Shown here in pieces: positions 34,661 through 43,023 of a DNA stretch of 64,000 bases. The notes beneath the pieces are model-generated. The model worked only from the letters and a program-made list of their open reading frames with translations. It did no database searches and was not told the origin of the DNA. The stretch covers positions 818,367-882,366 of the forward strand of contig OY282459.1 in assembly GCA_958296285.1 (NCBI GenBank). The letters run 5' to 3'. Position 1 is the stretch's first letter. Each line of letters opens with the position of its first letter. A program made the translations under genes and the position numbers. The stretch is from an uncultured Alphaproteobacteria bacterium. GTDB lineage: Bacteria; Pseudomonadota; Alphaproteobacteria; JAPOUT01; G958296285.

Positions 34661-36046
34661 TCAGCGTGATGAGTCTTGGCGCTCTGCGTCTCGGCGCTCT
34701 GCGTCTTGGGGCGAGCGTGAGGGTCGCGTGAAATGGATGGGCTGTCCGCGCGGCGGCTCGTCTGTCAGTTCTCCGTGCCACATGACGAGGCGTCCGCCGA
34801 GGATCGTTCCGATCGGCCAGCCTTGGACGCGCATTCCGTCAAAGGGCGTCCATTTGCAGAGGCTTTGGATTTGGCTGTTTGTGATTTCGCGCCGCGCTTT
34901 CAGATCCACGATGGTGAGATCGGCGTCATAGTTGGGCGCGATTCGTCCCTTTTTCGGGATTCCGAAGAGTTCGGCCGGGGCGGCGCTTGTCAGTTGGACG
35001 AGGCGGCGGAGGCTCAATCGTCCGCGATTCATATGATGGAGCATGATTGGCAGAAGCGTTTGCGCGCCTGTCATTCCGGAGGGCGTGTTGGGATAGGTTT
35101 TGTCTTTTTCCTCGCGCGGGTGGGGCGCGTGGTCGGAGCCGATCACATCCACGGTTCCTTCGCGCAGCGCTTTCCACAGGGCTTGGCGGTGATGGGCGCT
35201 TCGGATGGGCGGGTTCATTTGGGCGTAGGCGCCGAGGCGCTCATAGCATTCCGGCGCGGTCAGGGTGAGGTGCTGCGGCGTGGTTTCCACGCTGGCGAGG
35301 TTTTTGTGGCGTTTGAGGAGCGCCATTTCGCCGCCTGTGGAGATGTGGAGGATATGGACGCGTCTGCCTGTTTTTTTGGCGAGATGGAGGAGTCGCCTTG
35401 TGGCTTTGAGGGCGGTTTGGGGGTCTCGCCAGATGGCGTGGCTTTGGACGTTTCCTTTTTCGCGTTTATGGGCTCGGGCGATGAGGCGGGTTTGGTCTTC
35501 GGCGTGGAAGGCGGCGGTTTTGCTTGTGGCTTTGAGGATTTCGGCGATGGTTTCGTCTTCGTCTGTCAGGAGCGATCCTGTGGAGGCTCCCATGAAGATT
35601 TTGACGCCTGGGCAAGCTGGGATTTTTTCCATTTCGGCGAGGAGGTTGATATTGTTTTTTGTTCCGCCTGCGTAGAAGGCGTAGTTGCAGAGCATGGTAT
35701 TTTTGGCGCGTTGGAGTTTATCGCGGAGGTGTTTTGGGGTTGTTGTTGGGGGGTTTGTGTTTGGCATATCGAAGATGGTTGTTGTTCCGCCGAGGATAGC
35801 GGCGCGGCTTCCGGTGAGGAGGTTTTCGGCGGGGTTTGTGTCGGGTTCGCGGAGATGGGTTTGGCTGTCTATGATTCCTGGGAGGATGTGGAGATTTTTG
35901 GCGTTGAGGGTTTGGTTGGCGGAGTGGTGGTTGAGGTTTCCGATTTGGGTGATAGTTTTGTTATTGATAGCGATATCGGTTTTGGTGATGGTGTTGGGGT
36001 TGCAGATGGTTCCGCCGAGGATGAGGATGTCGTGGTGGTTTGGCAT
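34661..36046 (-). CDS. pyrC: Dihydroorotase
   Basis: A 461-residue class I dihydroorotase-type amidohydrolase: LPGIIDSQTHLREPDTNPAE, KIFMGAST with the carboxylated-Lys position, HILHISTGGEM, and VIGSDHAPH with a metal Asp. In the first metal motif the usual HxH is QTH, a variant also known in other alphaproteobacterial dihydroorotases. The coding strand is strongly A+C-rich toward its 5' end, next to repeat E2 (plus strand 35701-35760: G27 T26 C4 A3), and the N-terminus is unusually rich in Asn, Thr, His and Ile, so the bias reaches the protein. Confidence 0.85.
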   Translation of the reverse strand: MPNHHDILILGGTICNPNTITKTDIAINNKTITQIGNLNHHSANQTLNAKNLHILPGIIDSQTHLREPDTNPAENLLTGSRAAILGGTTTIFDMPNTNPPTTTPKHLRDKLQRAKNTMLCNYAFYAGGTKNNINLLAEMEKIPACPGVKIFMGASTGSLLTDEDETIAEILKATSKTAAFHAEDQTRLIARAHKREKGNVQSHAIWRDPQTALKATRRLLHLAKKTGRRVHILHISTGGEMALLKRHKNLASVETTPQHLTLTAPECYERLGAYAQMNPPIRSAHHRQALWKALREGTVDVIGSDHAPHPREEKDKTYPNTPSGMTGAQTLLPIMLHHMNRGRLSLRRLVQLTSAAPAELFGIPKKGRIAPNYDADLTIVDLKARREITNSQIQSLCKWTPFDGMRVQGWPIGTILGGRLVMWHGELTDEPPRGQPIHFTRPSRSPQDAERRDAERQDSSR

Positions 36047-36065
36047 GGTGGCATTCTACATTAAG

Positions 36066-36362
36066 AAGGGGGGTCAAGGGGGGCTTGCCCCCCTTGAAAA
36101 AAGGGGGGGTCGGGGGGAATCCCCCCGAAACGGCTGGGGGGTGGGGTGGGAAAAAAGCTTTTCCGAGCAAGCGAAGCGCAGCGAGGAAAAGCGCCCACCC
36201 CCCAGCCGCCCCTGCTGCAAGAGCTCTTCTAGCAGGGAGGTCGGCGGGCTTTCTCGCGGGCTTGCCTGCGGCTTCGCCCGCTTCGTTTCGCCACGCCCGC
36301 CGACCGTAGCGGGCTTCGCCCGCTTGGTTTTTTTTGGGGGGCTAGCCCCCCAAACCCCCCTT
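36066..36362 (-). repeat. Composite palindromic repeat E2, empty form, opposite to E1
   Basis: About 297 bp. Left to right: AAGGGGGGG cap; CGGGGGGAATCCCCCCG (36111-36127); the V2 arm (CTGGGGGGTGGGGTGGG ... CCCACCCCCCAG); CAAGAGCTCTT (36218-36228) and AGCAGGG; the V1 arm reversed; then an intrinsic-terminator-like hairpin and GGGGGGCTAGCCCCCC ending AAACCCCCCTT. Read on the minus strand the order is V1, SacI-type palindrome, V2, as in E1 on the plus strand. The DNA on the two outer sides has opposite strand bias. Confidence 0.85.
36308..36335 (+). terminator. Intrinsic-terminator-like hairpin within E2
   Basis: AGCGGGC and GCCCGCT pair around a TTC loop, followed by T, T and T8. It would act on rightward transcription but there is no plus-strand gene just left of it; it is part of the right-cap module of the repeat family. 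Confidence 0.55.
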
Positions 36363-36421
36363 CACAGGAGCCCCTTCACAGGAGCAGGAAATAACCCCCC
36401 AAATTAATGTAAAATGAAACC

Positions 36422-37246
36422 ATGACCCATCTCGCAACCACCACCATGCGCGAAATCCAAATCCACGGACCAGACGCAACAAACTTCCTCCAAAATACCA
36501 TCACCCAAAACCCCCAAACCCCCAAACCCGCAACCTACGCAGGACTCCTCACCCCGCAAGGCAAAATCCTCTCCGCCTTCTTCCTCATCAAATCCCAAAC
36601 CCACTGCAAAATCCTCATCCCCCAAACCCTCGCCCAAAATCTCGCCAACAAACTCAACCTCTACAAACTCCGCGCCAATATCCGCATGATAGAAAAAAAT
36701 ACAAAACTCCTCATCACATGGGGAAACGCAAACCCCCCAAAGATCAACCCCAAATCCCAAACCTTCCCCGATCCAAGACTCCCGAAACTCGGAACATTCT
36801 CCATGCCCCCCGAAAACGCCCCCAACATCCCCGCCCCCTCCAACTCCGTTGAAGATTGGCAAAATCACTGCCGCGCGCAAGGCGTCCCCGATTGGAGCGA
36901 TATAGAATGGGGCGCGGACTTCCCAACCGAAATCAATATGGACCTCCTCAACGGCATAGACTACGAGAAAGGCTGCTTCATCGGACAAGAAGTCGTCTCG
37001 CGCATCAAACGGCGCGGACTGGCGCGAGCGCGAATGATCCTCGCCCCCAACGCCCCCGAAAACGCCCCCCGCGACACGCCCATAGAAGCAGGCGGCAGAC
37101 AAATCGGCGTCCTGCGCCGCGGCGGAAAACACGGGCTCGCGCTGACCCGATTAGACCGCCTCAAAGAAGCGGAAGCGAAATCCCTGACGCCCACAGTGAA
37201 AGACGAACCGATCCGCCTCCAAACGCCGCCATGGATGCGCGGATGA
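36422..37246 (+). CDS. ygfZ: YgfZ/GcvT-type folate-binding protein
   Basis: A 274-residue protein with the signature YEKGCFIGQEVVSRIKRRG (K-G-C-x-x-G-Q-E), the family mark of YgfZ, which helps Fe-S enzyme maturation and uses tetrahydrofolate. The first 150 residues are rich in Asn, Gln, Thr, Pro and Lys; plus-strand 36481-36540 is C29 A23 T6 G2, the right-flank bias of E2. The normal composition returns after about 37000. No clear ribosome site before the ATG. Confidence 0.85.
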   Translation: MTHLATTTMREIQIHGPDATNFLQNTITQNPQTPKPATYAGLLTPQGKILSAFFLIKSQTHCKILIPQTLAQNLANKLNLYKLRANIRMIEKNTKLLITWGNANPPKINPKSQTFPDPRLPKLGTFSMPPENAPNIPAPSNSVEDWQNHCRAQGVPDWSDIEWGADFPTEINMDLLNGIDYEKGCFIGQEVVSRIKRRGLARARMILAPNAPENAPRDTPIEAGGRQIGVLRRGGKHGLALTRLDRLKEAEAKSLTPTVKDEPIRLQTPPWMRG

Positions 37247-37821
37247 CGCCCCGCGCATGGCAGAGAATGCTCAGCGGACGGCGCTTGGATCTCCTAGACC
37301 CCTCGCCGCTGGACGTAGAGATTGAGGACATCGCGCACGGTCTCGCGCGACTCGCCCGATGGAACGGACAAACGCAAGGGGCGCATATTTTCTCAGTCGC
37401 GCAGCATTCGGTCTTGGTCTCCGAGATTTTCGCCGAGACCCGTCCGCTCGCGCCGAAGCGCTGGCGTCTGGCAGCCCTCCTCCATGACGCCCCCGAATAT
37501 GTGATAGGCGATCTGATCAGCCCCTTCAAAACGGCGATAGGCTTGGATTATAAAGATTTTGAGGATCGTCTGTTGGAAGCGATCCATCGGCGCTTCGGAA
37601 TAGGCTGGCCGCTCCCGCGAGACGCTCAAGAGGCGATCAAGAAAGCGGACGCCCATGCGGCATTCTCCGAAGCGGTGATGCTCGCCGGCTTCTCCGAGCG
37701 CGAGGCGAAGCGATTCTTCGCGCCCAAAGAGCGTCTCGCGCCCCGCGCTCTTGAGGCTTGGTCGTCTCCCTGCGCCGAGAAGCGCTTCCTTGAGGCGTTT
37801 GCAATGCTCTCTGACGCCTGA
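37243..37821 (+). CDS. HD-domain hydrolase (YfbR-like nucleotidase)
   Basis: A 192-residue protein: RRLDLLDPSPLDVEIEDIAHGLARLARWNGQT, FSVAQHSVLVSEI (metal His) and LAALLHDAPEYVIGDLISPFK (HD), then a later ADAHAAF (Asp). This is the layout of YfbR-type 5'-deoxynucleotidases and related HD hydrolases. I chose ATG 37243, which overlaps the ygfZ stop (ATGA). Confidence 0.83.
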   Translation: MTPRAWQRMLSGRRLDLLDPSPLDVEIEDIAHGLARLARWNGQTQGAHIFSVAQHSVLVSEIFAETRPLAPKRWRLAALLHDAPEYVIGDLISPFKTAIGLDYKDFEDRLLEAIHRRFGIGWPLPRDAQEAIKKADAHAAFSEAVMLAGFSEREAKRFFAPKERLAPRALEAWSSPCAEKRFLEAFAMLSDA

Positions 37822-37844
37822 TAGAAGCGGAAAGGTTCAAGAGA

Positions 37845-38408
37845 ATGACAAAAGACAAGAAAAACGCGCTCATTTACTCCGCGCCTCTTGAGGCGGTGGA
37901 AGAGATGATCGCGCTCTATCGTCCGTCCCATCTGATGAGCCTGCTCAGGCCGAGCGCGATGAGCCAAGAGATGGGCGAGACGCCTTCGGGAATCCTGCCC
38001 AAAAACCATCTGCGCTTGGAACTTGACGACATTGAAGCCAAAGCCGAAGCCGAAATGACGGCGCCGGAAGCGCGGCATGTTTCGGATTTGTTGGATTTCG
38101 TCTTGAAATGGGAAAAAGACGCGCCGCTTCTCATTCATTGCCATGCTGGGATCAGTCGCTCCACGGCCGCCGTTTTCATCGCGCTCTGCGCTCTGAACCC
38201 CGAGAGGCGCGAGACGGAGATCGCCTCTCTTTTGATGGCGCGCGCGCCCCACGCCTATCCGAATCGCGGTCTGATACGCCTCGCTGACCGCGCCCTCCAA
38301 CGCGAAGGACGCATGAGAGATGCGATAAAAAAGATCCCGCCGCCCAAAACTTATGGAGAAAGACGCGCCTCTTTCCCATGTCTGATTCCGAAAGGGCGCG
38401 GCGCATGA
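37845..38408 (+). CDS. Tyrosine/dual-specificity phosphatase-type protein
   Basis: A 187-residue protein with the CX5R P-loop LLIHCHAGISRSTAAVFIAL and an upstream acidic region that could hold the general acid. It is the common alphaproteobacterial dual-specificity phosphatase-like protein found near the NAD regulator. Cytosolic, no signal. It ends inside the next gene's start (ATGA overlap with 38405). Natural substrate unknown; nothing ties it to the tyrosine-motif protein at 33214. Confidence 0.8.
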   Translation: MTKDKKNALIYSAPLEAVEEMIALYRPSHLMSLLRPSAMSQEMGETPSGILPKNHLRLELDDIEAKAEAEMTAPEARHVSDLLDFVLKWEKDAPLLIHCHAGISRSTAAVFIALCALNPERRETEIASLLMARAPHAYPNRGLIRLADRALQREGRMRDAIKKIPPPKTYGERRASFPCLIPKGRGA

Positions 38409-39367
38409 GACAAAAGACCGGCGACAAATCTTTCGCGCTGAGTTTGGACGCCGTTTTGGTGGCGATGCGCGACAATCTGCCGCATGTCCTTCTGATTGAG
38501 GAGGGAGGCGCGGCGGGGGCGGCGGGGGCGGCGGGCGCGGCGCGTCTGCCGTCCGGCACTTTTCGTCCCGAGCGGCATCGGACATTGGAGGCGGCGCTGC
38601 GCGCGCTCGTCTCAGAGCAGACCTCCCATGCGCTGGACTATGTGGAGCAGCTTTACACCTTCGGCGACAGAGGGCGTCTCAAAACAAGCGCCGAAGAGAA
38701 TGTCATTTCCATCGGCTATTTGGCGCTGACGAAGACCGAGAGCGCCGAGAACAGCGGCGGCGGGGGCAGCGGGGGCGAGACGCGCTGGCGCGATTGGTAT
38801 CGGTTTTTTCCGTGGGAGGATCGCCGCCGCAGTCGGGAGATCGTGGAGGCGGAGATCGTCCCGCCTCTGCGCCGATGGGCTTGCGGCAGCGCCGATCGCA
38901 TAGCGCGGGCGCATCTTTGTTTCGGCTTGGAGGAGACGGTCTGGGATGAGGAGAAAGTCTTGGAGCGCTATGAGCTTCTTTTTGAGGCGGGTCTGGTCTC
39001 GGAGGCGCGGCGCGGCGGGCTGGCGCGCGCCGAAGCGTGGGACGGCGCGCCGATGCGCCACGATCACAGACGAATCCTCGCAACGGCGATGGGGCGTCTG
39101 CGCGGAAAATTGAAGTATCGGCCTGTTGTCTTTGAGTTGATGCCCGAATCTTTTACGCTCTCCGAATTGCAAAGCGCCGTGGAGGCGATCGCCGGCATCA
39201 CGCTGCATAAGCAGAATTTTCGCCGTCTGATAGAGCGCGAGCGCTTGGTGGAGCGCCTTTCGGGCAGCGCCCGCAAGACGCGCGGACGCCCTGCCTCTTT
39301 GGTGCGCTTTCGCCGCGCCCTTCTCGCCGAGCGACCCCGCTTGGGCTTGCGTCTTGGAAAAGGCTGA
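38405..39367 (+). CDS. nadQ: NUDIX-related regulator of NAD synthesis (NadQ/COG4111-like)
   Basis: A 320-residue protein: an N-terminal NUDIX-like domain (SFALSLDAVLVAMRDNLPHVLLIEEGG, RPERHRTLEAALRAL, DYVEQLYTFGDRGR, ISIGYLALT) and a C-terminal winged-helix-like part (VVFELMPESFTLSELQSAVEAIAG, KQNFRRLIER). This is the alphaproteobacterial predicted NAD regulator. The palindrome before nadA at 42950-42970 is its likely operator. Two low-complexity Gly/Ala inserts (about residues 36-46 and 115-127) come from GC-rich simple repeats. Starts at ATG 38405, overlapping the upstream stop. Confidence 0.65.
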   Translation: MRQKTGDKSFALSLDAVLVAMRDNLPHVLLIEEGGAAGAAGAAGAARLPSGTFRPERHRTLEAALRALVSEQTSHALDYVEQLYTFGDRGRLKTSAEENVISIGYLALTKTESAENSGGGGSGGETRWRDWYRFFPWEDRRRSREIVEAEIVPPLRRWACGSADRIARAHLCFGLEETVWDEEKVLERYELLFEAGLVSEARRGGLARAEAWDGAPMRHDHRRILATAMGRLRGKLKYRPVVFELMPESFTLSELQSAVEAIAGITLHKQNFRRLIERERLVERLSGSARKTRGRPASLVRFRRALLAERPRLGLRLGKG

Positions 39368-39382
39368 CAGGATTTGGCATTT

Positions 39383-42300
39383 ATGAGGCGAGCCTCCTTT
39401 TTCTTTCCTTCCTGCGCTCTCATTCTGTCGCTTCTCGCCTGTTCGGGCGGCGGCGGAGGCGGGGGCGGCGGCGTTGTTGAGGAAAACGGGGTTCATTTCG
39501 TGCGGAGCGAAATCTTCAAAGCCGCCTCCGAAAATAACGGCGCGGCGGTCGCCGTGATCATGAATGGCGGCGCGAACCCCATCATCATTATCGGCGAGGC
39601 GGACGCGCCAATCACCAACAGGGGTCCGGCCCCCGGCAATCATGCCGTCCATGCCTCCGGCGAAGGCGACATCACGATTCGCTTGAGAAGCGGAACTTTG
39701 GCGCTCGGGGACGACAGCGACGCCATCCACGCCGAAACTTTGGGCGCGCGCGCCGTCAATGTCCGCCTGACAGGCGGAACGCATCGCACGACAGGCAGCC
39801 AGGGCGTGGAATCGGCGACCGTCAATCTGGCGACAGGATCGGGAAGGATCGCGCTCACCGTAGACGAGGCGGCGCGAATCGGACTCTCGTCAGAGACCCG
39901 CCGCAAAGCGATCCGCCTCGTCAGCGCCAATAGCCGCACAGGCGCGAACCGCAACGCCATTGAGAATGACGGGTGGATTTTCGGCATCATCACGGCGAGC
40001 GCCGGCAATGACCTCTTTCAGAATAAGGCGGCGAGCCTATTCTACGGCGCGTTCCAAATGGGCGCGGGAGACGATGAAGTGGAGAATCAAGGCGAGATGG
40101 TCATCAGGGACAATCTCTCTTTCGGCGCGGGAGAAGACAGTTTCACGAACAAGGCGCAGGCGCGTCTCGTCATAGATACGGCGTTCAAAGGCGGACGGAT
40201 TCTGATGAGGGGGTTGGAAAATTTCACGCAAGAAGGGCGGGGCTTGCTGGAATTTCGGATCAATCCCAACGCGCTCCCTCCTTCCACGACTTTCCTTTTG
40301 GATATCGGCAGGTCTTCGGGGACGGTCGCCGGCGCGCTGGACGTCATTTTGTCGGAAGACCCCTCTACGACCAGCTCTTTCACCGTCAATCTTCTGCGAG
40401 GCTCGGCGACTCTGGACGTCTCCAGCCTCGCCGCGACCGACAGAGACGGCTTCGCCTTCACCCGCTCCGGGCATGAGTGGAGCGTGGCGATTGATCCCTC
40501 CCGCCTGCTGCCCTTCAACCATCAGAGCTGGGGGGGGTTGATGAGCCTCGCCGCAGTGAGCGAGACGACTGAGCTCGGACGCAATCAAGCGCTTCATGGG
40601 CTGGCGAATGTCTCCAGCGCTTGGGCGCGCGGCGCGACAGGGGACGGCGTGCTGATCACGGTTTGGGACAGTCCGGTGAATTTCCACGTTCCCGATTTTG
40701 ACAGCGCGAACAATAAACTCATCTGCACAGGCTGCCCGTCAGACGCGCCTAGAGATTATGACGATTTCTATCATGGGCTTCGCGTGGCGGCGATCGCCGC
40801 CGCCGAGAAGGACGGAATCGGGATTGTCGGAGTCGCGCATCAGGCGCGGGTGCAGATCATTGATTCCATGGCTGGATCGGGGACGACCAATCTCCCGCCT
40901 TCGGCGGATCTGCGGAGGAATCGGGGGGATCCCATCGACTTCAGCGGCTCTCTAGCGGCGCGGCTTCGGCAGGCGCGGCAGAGCGACATCGTCAATATGA
41001 GCTGGTCTTACATCGGACTCCCGACCGACAAGCGCATCTTTGACAATGACCCTTCCAATGACGGTGAAGATCTTTACACGGAGATGCTGGTGCGAACAAG
41101 TTTCGGGGCTTTAATCACCGAGATGAAATACGCGCCGTCATCGGGCGAGAAGCGAATTTTCGTAACCGCCGCCGGCAATTCTCACGGCAGGACGCAATGT
41201 CTGCGCCGCGTCACCCAATGTCTAAACAACAGACCCACCGACAGAACGCCCACGCGGGAAGTCAATGCCAGCGCCCCCGCCGCCCTTCTCTCAAGCCTTC
41301 CCCTTTTCGTCAGCGAGATTCAAGGCTATCTCCTTGCCGTTGTCGCGGTGCAGGGTTCTGGTCAAGGGCGGATCGCCTCTTTTTCCAATCGCTGCGGCAT
41401 AGCGAAAGCCTTCTGCATCGCCGCGCCCGGCACAGGATGGAGCGTGCCGATTTTGGGGGCCGGCCCTCTGATCAACGGCTATCCGCCCTACGCGGTCGGC
41501 TGTTGCGGGGGGGGAACCTCTTTCGCCGCGCCTTTTGTCGCCGGGGCGCTGGCGCTGTTGATTGATCATTTTCCGGGCATGACTCGCGAAGAGATCGTCC
41601 AGCGCCTTCTGACGACCGCCAAGAAGACGGGAATCCACGCCAACTCCGACATTTACGGGCAGGGGCTGGTGGATTTGGACGCCGCGACCGCGCCGGTGGA
41701 AAGGACGAGCTTCGCCCTTGAGACCTCGCTGGATGGCGCCAGATCGCCGACAGAGACAAGCGCGCTCCACGCCTCGTTCCCCTATGGCGGCGCGATCAGA
41801 AGAGCGCTTGGGGACGCCCGCGCCGCGATCTTTGACTCGCTGGACGCGCCTTTTTTCGTTCCCCTTTCGGCTTTCGTCTCCGAAGACGCGCCGCCTCTGT
41901 CGCTGGAGAGGCGGTTGGCGAATCTTTCGGACGACAGCGCTTTCGCGCCGCGTCAGATTGAGGCTTATGGCGCATGGGGCATGATGGATGGTTTTTTGGG
42001 GCATGGCGGATCGGCGGCGCGGCATTTCGGCTTTGGCGTCATGGACAGATTTGGCGTCATGGATAGAAATGACGCGGCGCTCGCCAATCCCTATCTTTCT
42101 TTCGCCGAAGGCGGAACCTATTTGGGCGGCGGCGTGAAATGGAACGGCGCGTCTTTCCGTTTGGGACTTTTCACAGGGGCTTCGCTCAGCGAGAATGGGG
42201 CTCGCCCCGGAGAGGCTCGCCTCTTCCAAGAATCATGGCGAGGGGCGCGGGGGGCGAGCGCCAAGACGCATGGCGCTCTTGCCGAAATGTTTTTGGCGCT

Positions 42301-42874
42301 CCATCAGAGATTTCGTTTTTTGGCGCAAGCCGGCTTTTTGGCGGAGGAGGCGAGCATCGCGCAGGCGCGTTTTTCGGGCGCTTTCGGCTCTTTGCGCTCT
42401 TCCAGCACGGTTTTTGGCGGTTTGGGATTCTCGCTCGCTCTTTCCGAAAAGACCCGATTCTTGGCTTCGGCGCAGCTGGGTCGCTCCTCGGCGCGGATGG
42501 GGAAGGGATCATCGCTGCTCCGCGCCATTTCGCCGCTTCAGACGAGCGCCTTCGGGGCGGTTTTTGAGAGGCGAGAGATTTTCGTCAAGGAGGACGCGCT
42601 TCGCCTGTCGCTGTCGCGTCCTTTGCGCGTGGATAGGGGACGGGCGCGGCTGCGCTACGCGGCGGGGCGGCGGCGCGATCGGAGTCTGATCGCGCGGCAT
42701 TTGGACGCGAGTCTCTCGCCCTCCTCCCATAGCGTGGATTTGGAACTTCGCTACGCGCGGGCTTTTTTGGGAGGGCGCTTGGCTTTCTCCCTCGCCTATG
42801 GCGCGAATCCGCGCCATGATTCCTCCCGCGCCGATCTTTTCGCGGCGCTTTTCGCCTTTTCAGGAAGATTTTAG
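39383..42874 (+). CDS. Surface lipoprotein autotransporter with subtilisin-like (S8) protease domain
   Basis: A 1163-residue protein. Signal MRRASFFFPSCALILSLLAC (lipobox LLAC) followed by a Gly run; a repeat-like N-terminal region to about 380; a subtilisin domain with VWDSPVNFHVPDF (Asp), FYHGLRVAAIAAA (His), VTAAGNSH (oxyanion Asn) and GGGTSFAAPFVAGALALL (Ser); and a C-terminal beta-barrel, about 875-1163, ending in FSGRF. The layout is that of NalP/SphB1-type autotransporter lipoproteins, which process other surface proteins. It follows the NAD regulator and precedes nadA but is unrelated to NAD synthesis. A TTG nine bases upstream is a possible alternate start. Confidence 0.88.
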   Translation: MRRASFFFPSCALILSLLACSGGGGGGGGGVVEENGVHFVRSEIFKAASENNGAAVAVIMNGGANPIIIIGEADAPITNRGPAPGNHAVHASGEGDITIRLRSGTLALGDDSDAIHAETLGARAVNVRLTGGTHRTTGSQGVESATVNLATGSGRIALTVDEAARIGLSSETRRKAIRLVSANSRTGANRNAIENDGWIFGIITASAGNDLFQNKAASLFYGAFQMGAGDDEVENQGEMVIRDNLSFGAGEDSFTNKAQARLVIDTAFKGGRILMRGLENFTQEGRGLLEFRINPNALPPSTTFLLDIGRSSGTVAGALDVILSEDPSTTSSFTVNLLRGSATLDVSSLAATDRDGFAFTRSGHEWSVAIDPSRLLPFNHQSWGGLMSLAAVSETTELGRNQALHGLANVSSAWARGATGDGVLITVWDSPVNFHVPDFDSANNKLICTGCPSDAPRDYDDFYHGLRVAAIAAAEKDGIGIVGVAHQARVQIIDSMAGSGTTNLPPSADLRRNRGDPIDFSGSLAARLRQARQSDIVNMSWSYIGLPTDKRIFDNDPSNDGEDLYTEMLVRTSFGALITEMKYAPSSGEKRIFVTAAGNSHGRTQCLRRVTQCLNNRPTDRTPTREVNASAPAALLSSLPLFVSEIQGYLLAVVAVQGSGQGRIASFSNRCGIAKAFCIAAPGTGWSVPILGAGPLINGYPPYAVGCCGGGTSFAAPFVAGALALLIDHFPGMTREEIVQRLLTTAKKTGIHANSDIYGQGLVDLDAATAPVERTSFALETSLDGARSPTETSALHASFPYGGAIRRALGDARAAIFDSLDAPFFVPLSAFVSEDAPPLSLERRLANLSDDSAFAPRQIEAYGAWGMMDGFLGHGGSAARHFGFGVMDRFGVMDRNDAALANPYLSFAEGGTYLGGGVKWNGASFRLGLFTGASLSENGARPGEARLFQESWRGARGASAKTHGALAEMFLALHQRFRFLAQAGFLAEEASIAQARFSGAFGSLRSSSTVFGGLGFSLALSEKTRFLASAQLGRSSARMGKGSSLLRAISPLQTSAFGAVFERREIFVKEDALRLSLSRPLRVDRGRARLRYAAGRRRDRSLIARHLDASLSPSSHSVDLELRYARAFLGGRLAFSLAYGANPRHDSSRADLFAALFAFSGRF

Positions 42875-42875
42875 T

Positions 42876-42919
42876 GATTTCGCTCTGACTTCGCTCTGAT
42901 TTCGCTCCGATTTTGCTCT
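42876..42919 (+). repeat. Four imperfect 11-bp tandem repeats
   Basis: Units GATTTCGCTCT, GACTTCGCTCT, GATTTCGCTCC and GATTTTGCTCT stand head to tail just after the autotransporter stop and upstream of nadA. Each holds GCTC, also present in the operator arm. Function unknown. Confidence 0.7.
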
Positions 42920-42949
42920 TGCGCCGCTGGGGCGTTTCTGATACTCTCT

Positions 42950-42970
42950 TTATGCTCATTTAGAGCATAA
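42950..42970 (+). promoter_or_regulatory. Palindromic operator upstream of nadA (candidate NadQ site)
   Basis: Perfect 8-bp arms TTATGCTC and GAGCATAA, separated by ATTTA, 53 bases before the nadA start. Its position in front of NAD genes and the nearby NadQ-like gene point to NAD-responsive repression, which is inference. Confidence 0.65.
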
Positions 42971-43023
42971 GTGAGGCGAAATGAGCGTCAAGAGCCGCGA
43001 AGAGCCTAGCAGGAGCAAAGTCT

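Noticed and set aside
34733..36064. Long plus-strand open frame of 443 codons over pyrC
   Set aside because: It is the antisense of pyrC, kept open by the extreme G+T bias; its product has no conserved motif while the minus-strand protein is a clear dihydroorotase.
36066..36362. Replication terminus or dif site causing the skew switch
   Set aside because: The same switch occurs at five loci within 64 kb and reverses back between them, and the bias extends only about 1 kb.
36404..37132. Minus-strand open frame of 242 codons over ygfZ
   Set aside because: A shadow of ygfZ; the plus-strand product has the YgfZ signature.
37845..38408. Tyrosine phosphatase as partner of the tyrosine-motif protein
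   Set aside because: The phosphatase is a common alphaproteobacterial protein beside the NAD regulator, 3 kb away, with no other link.
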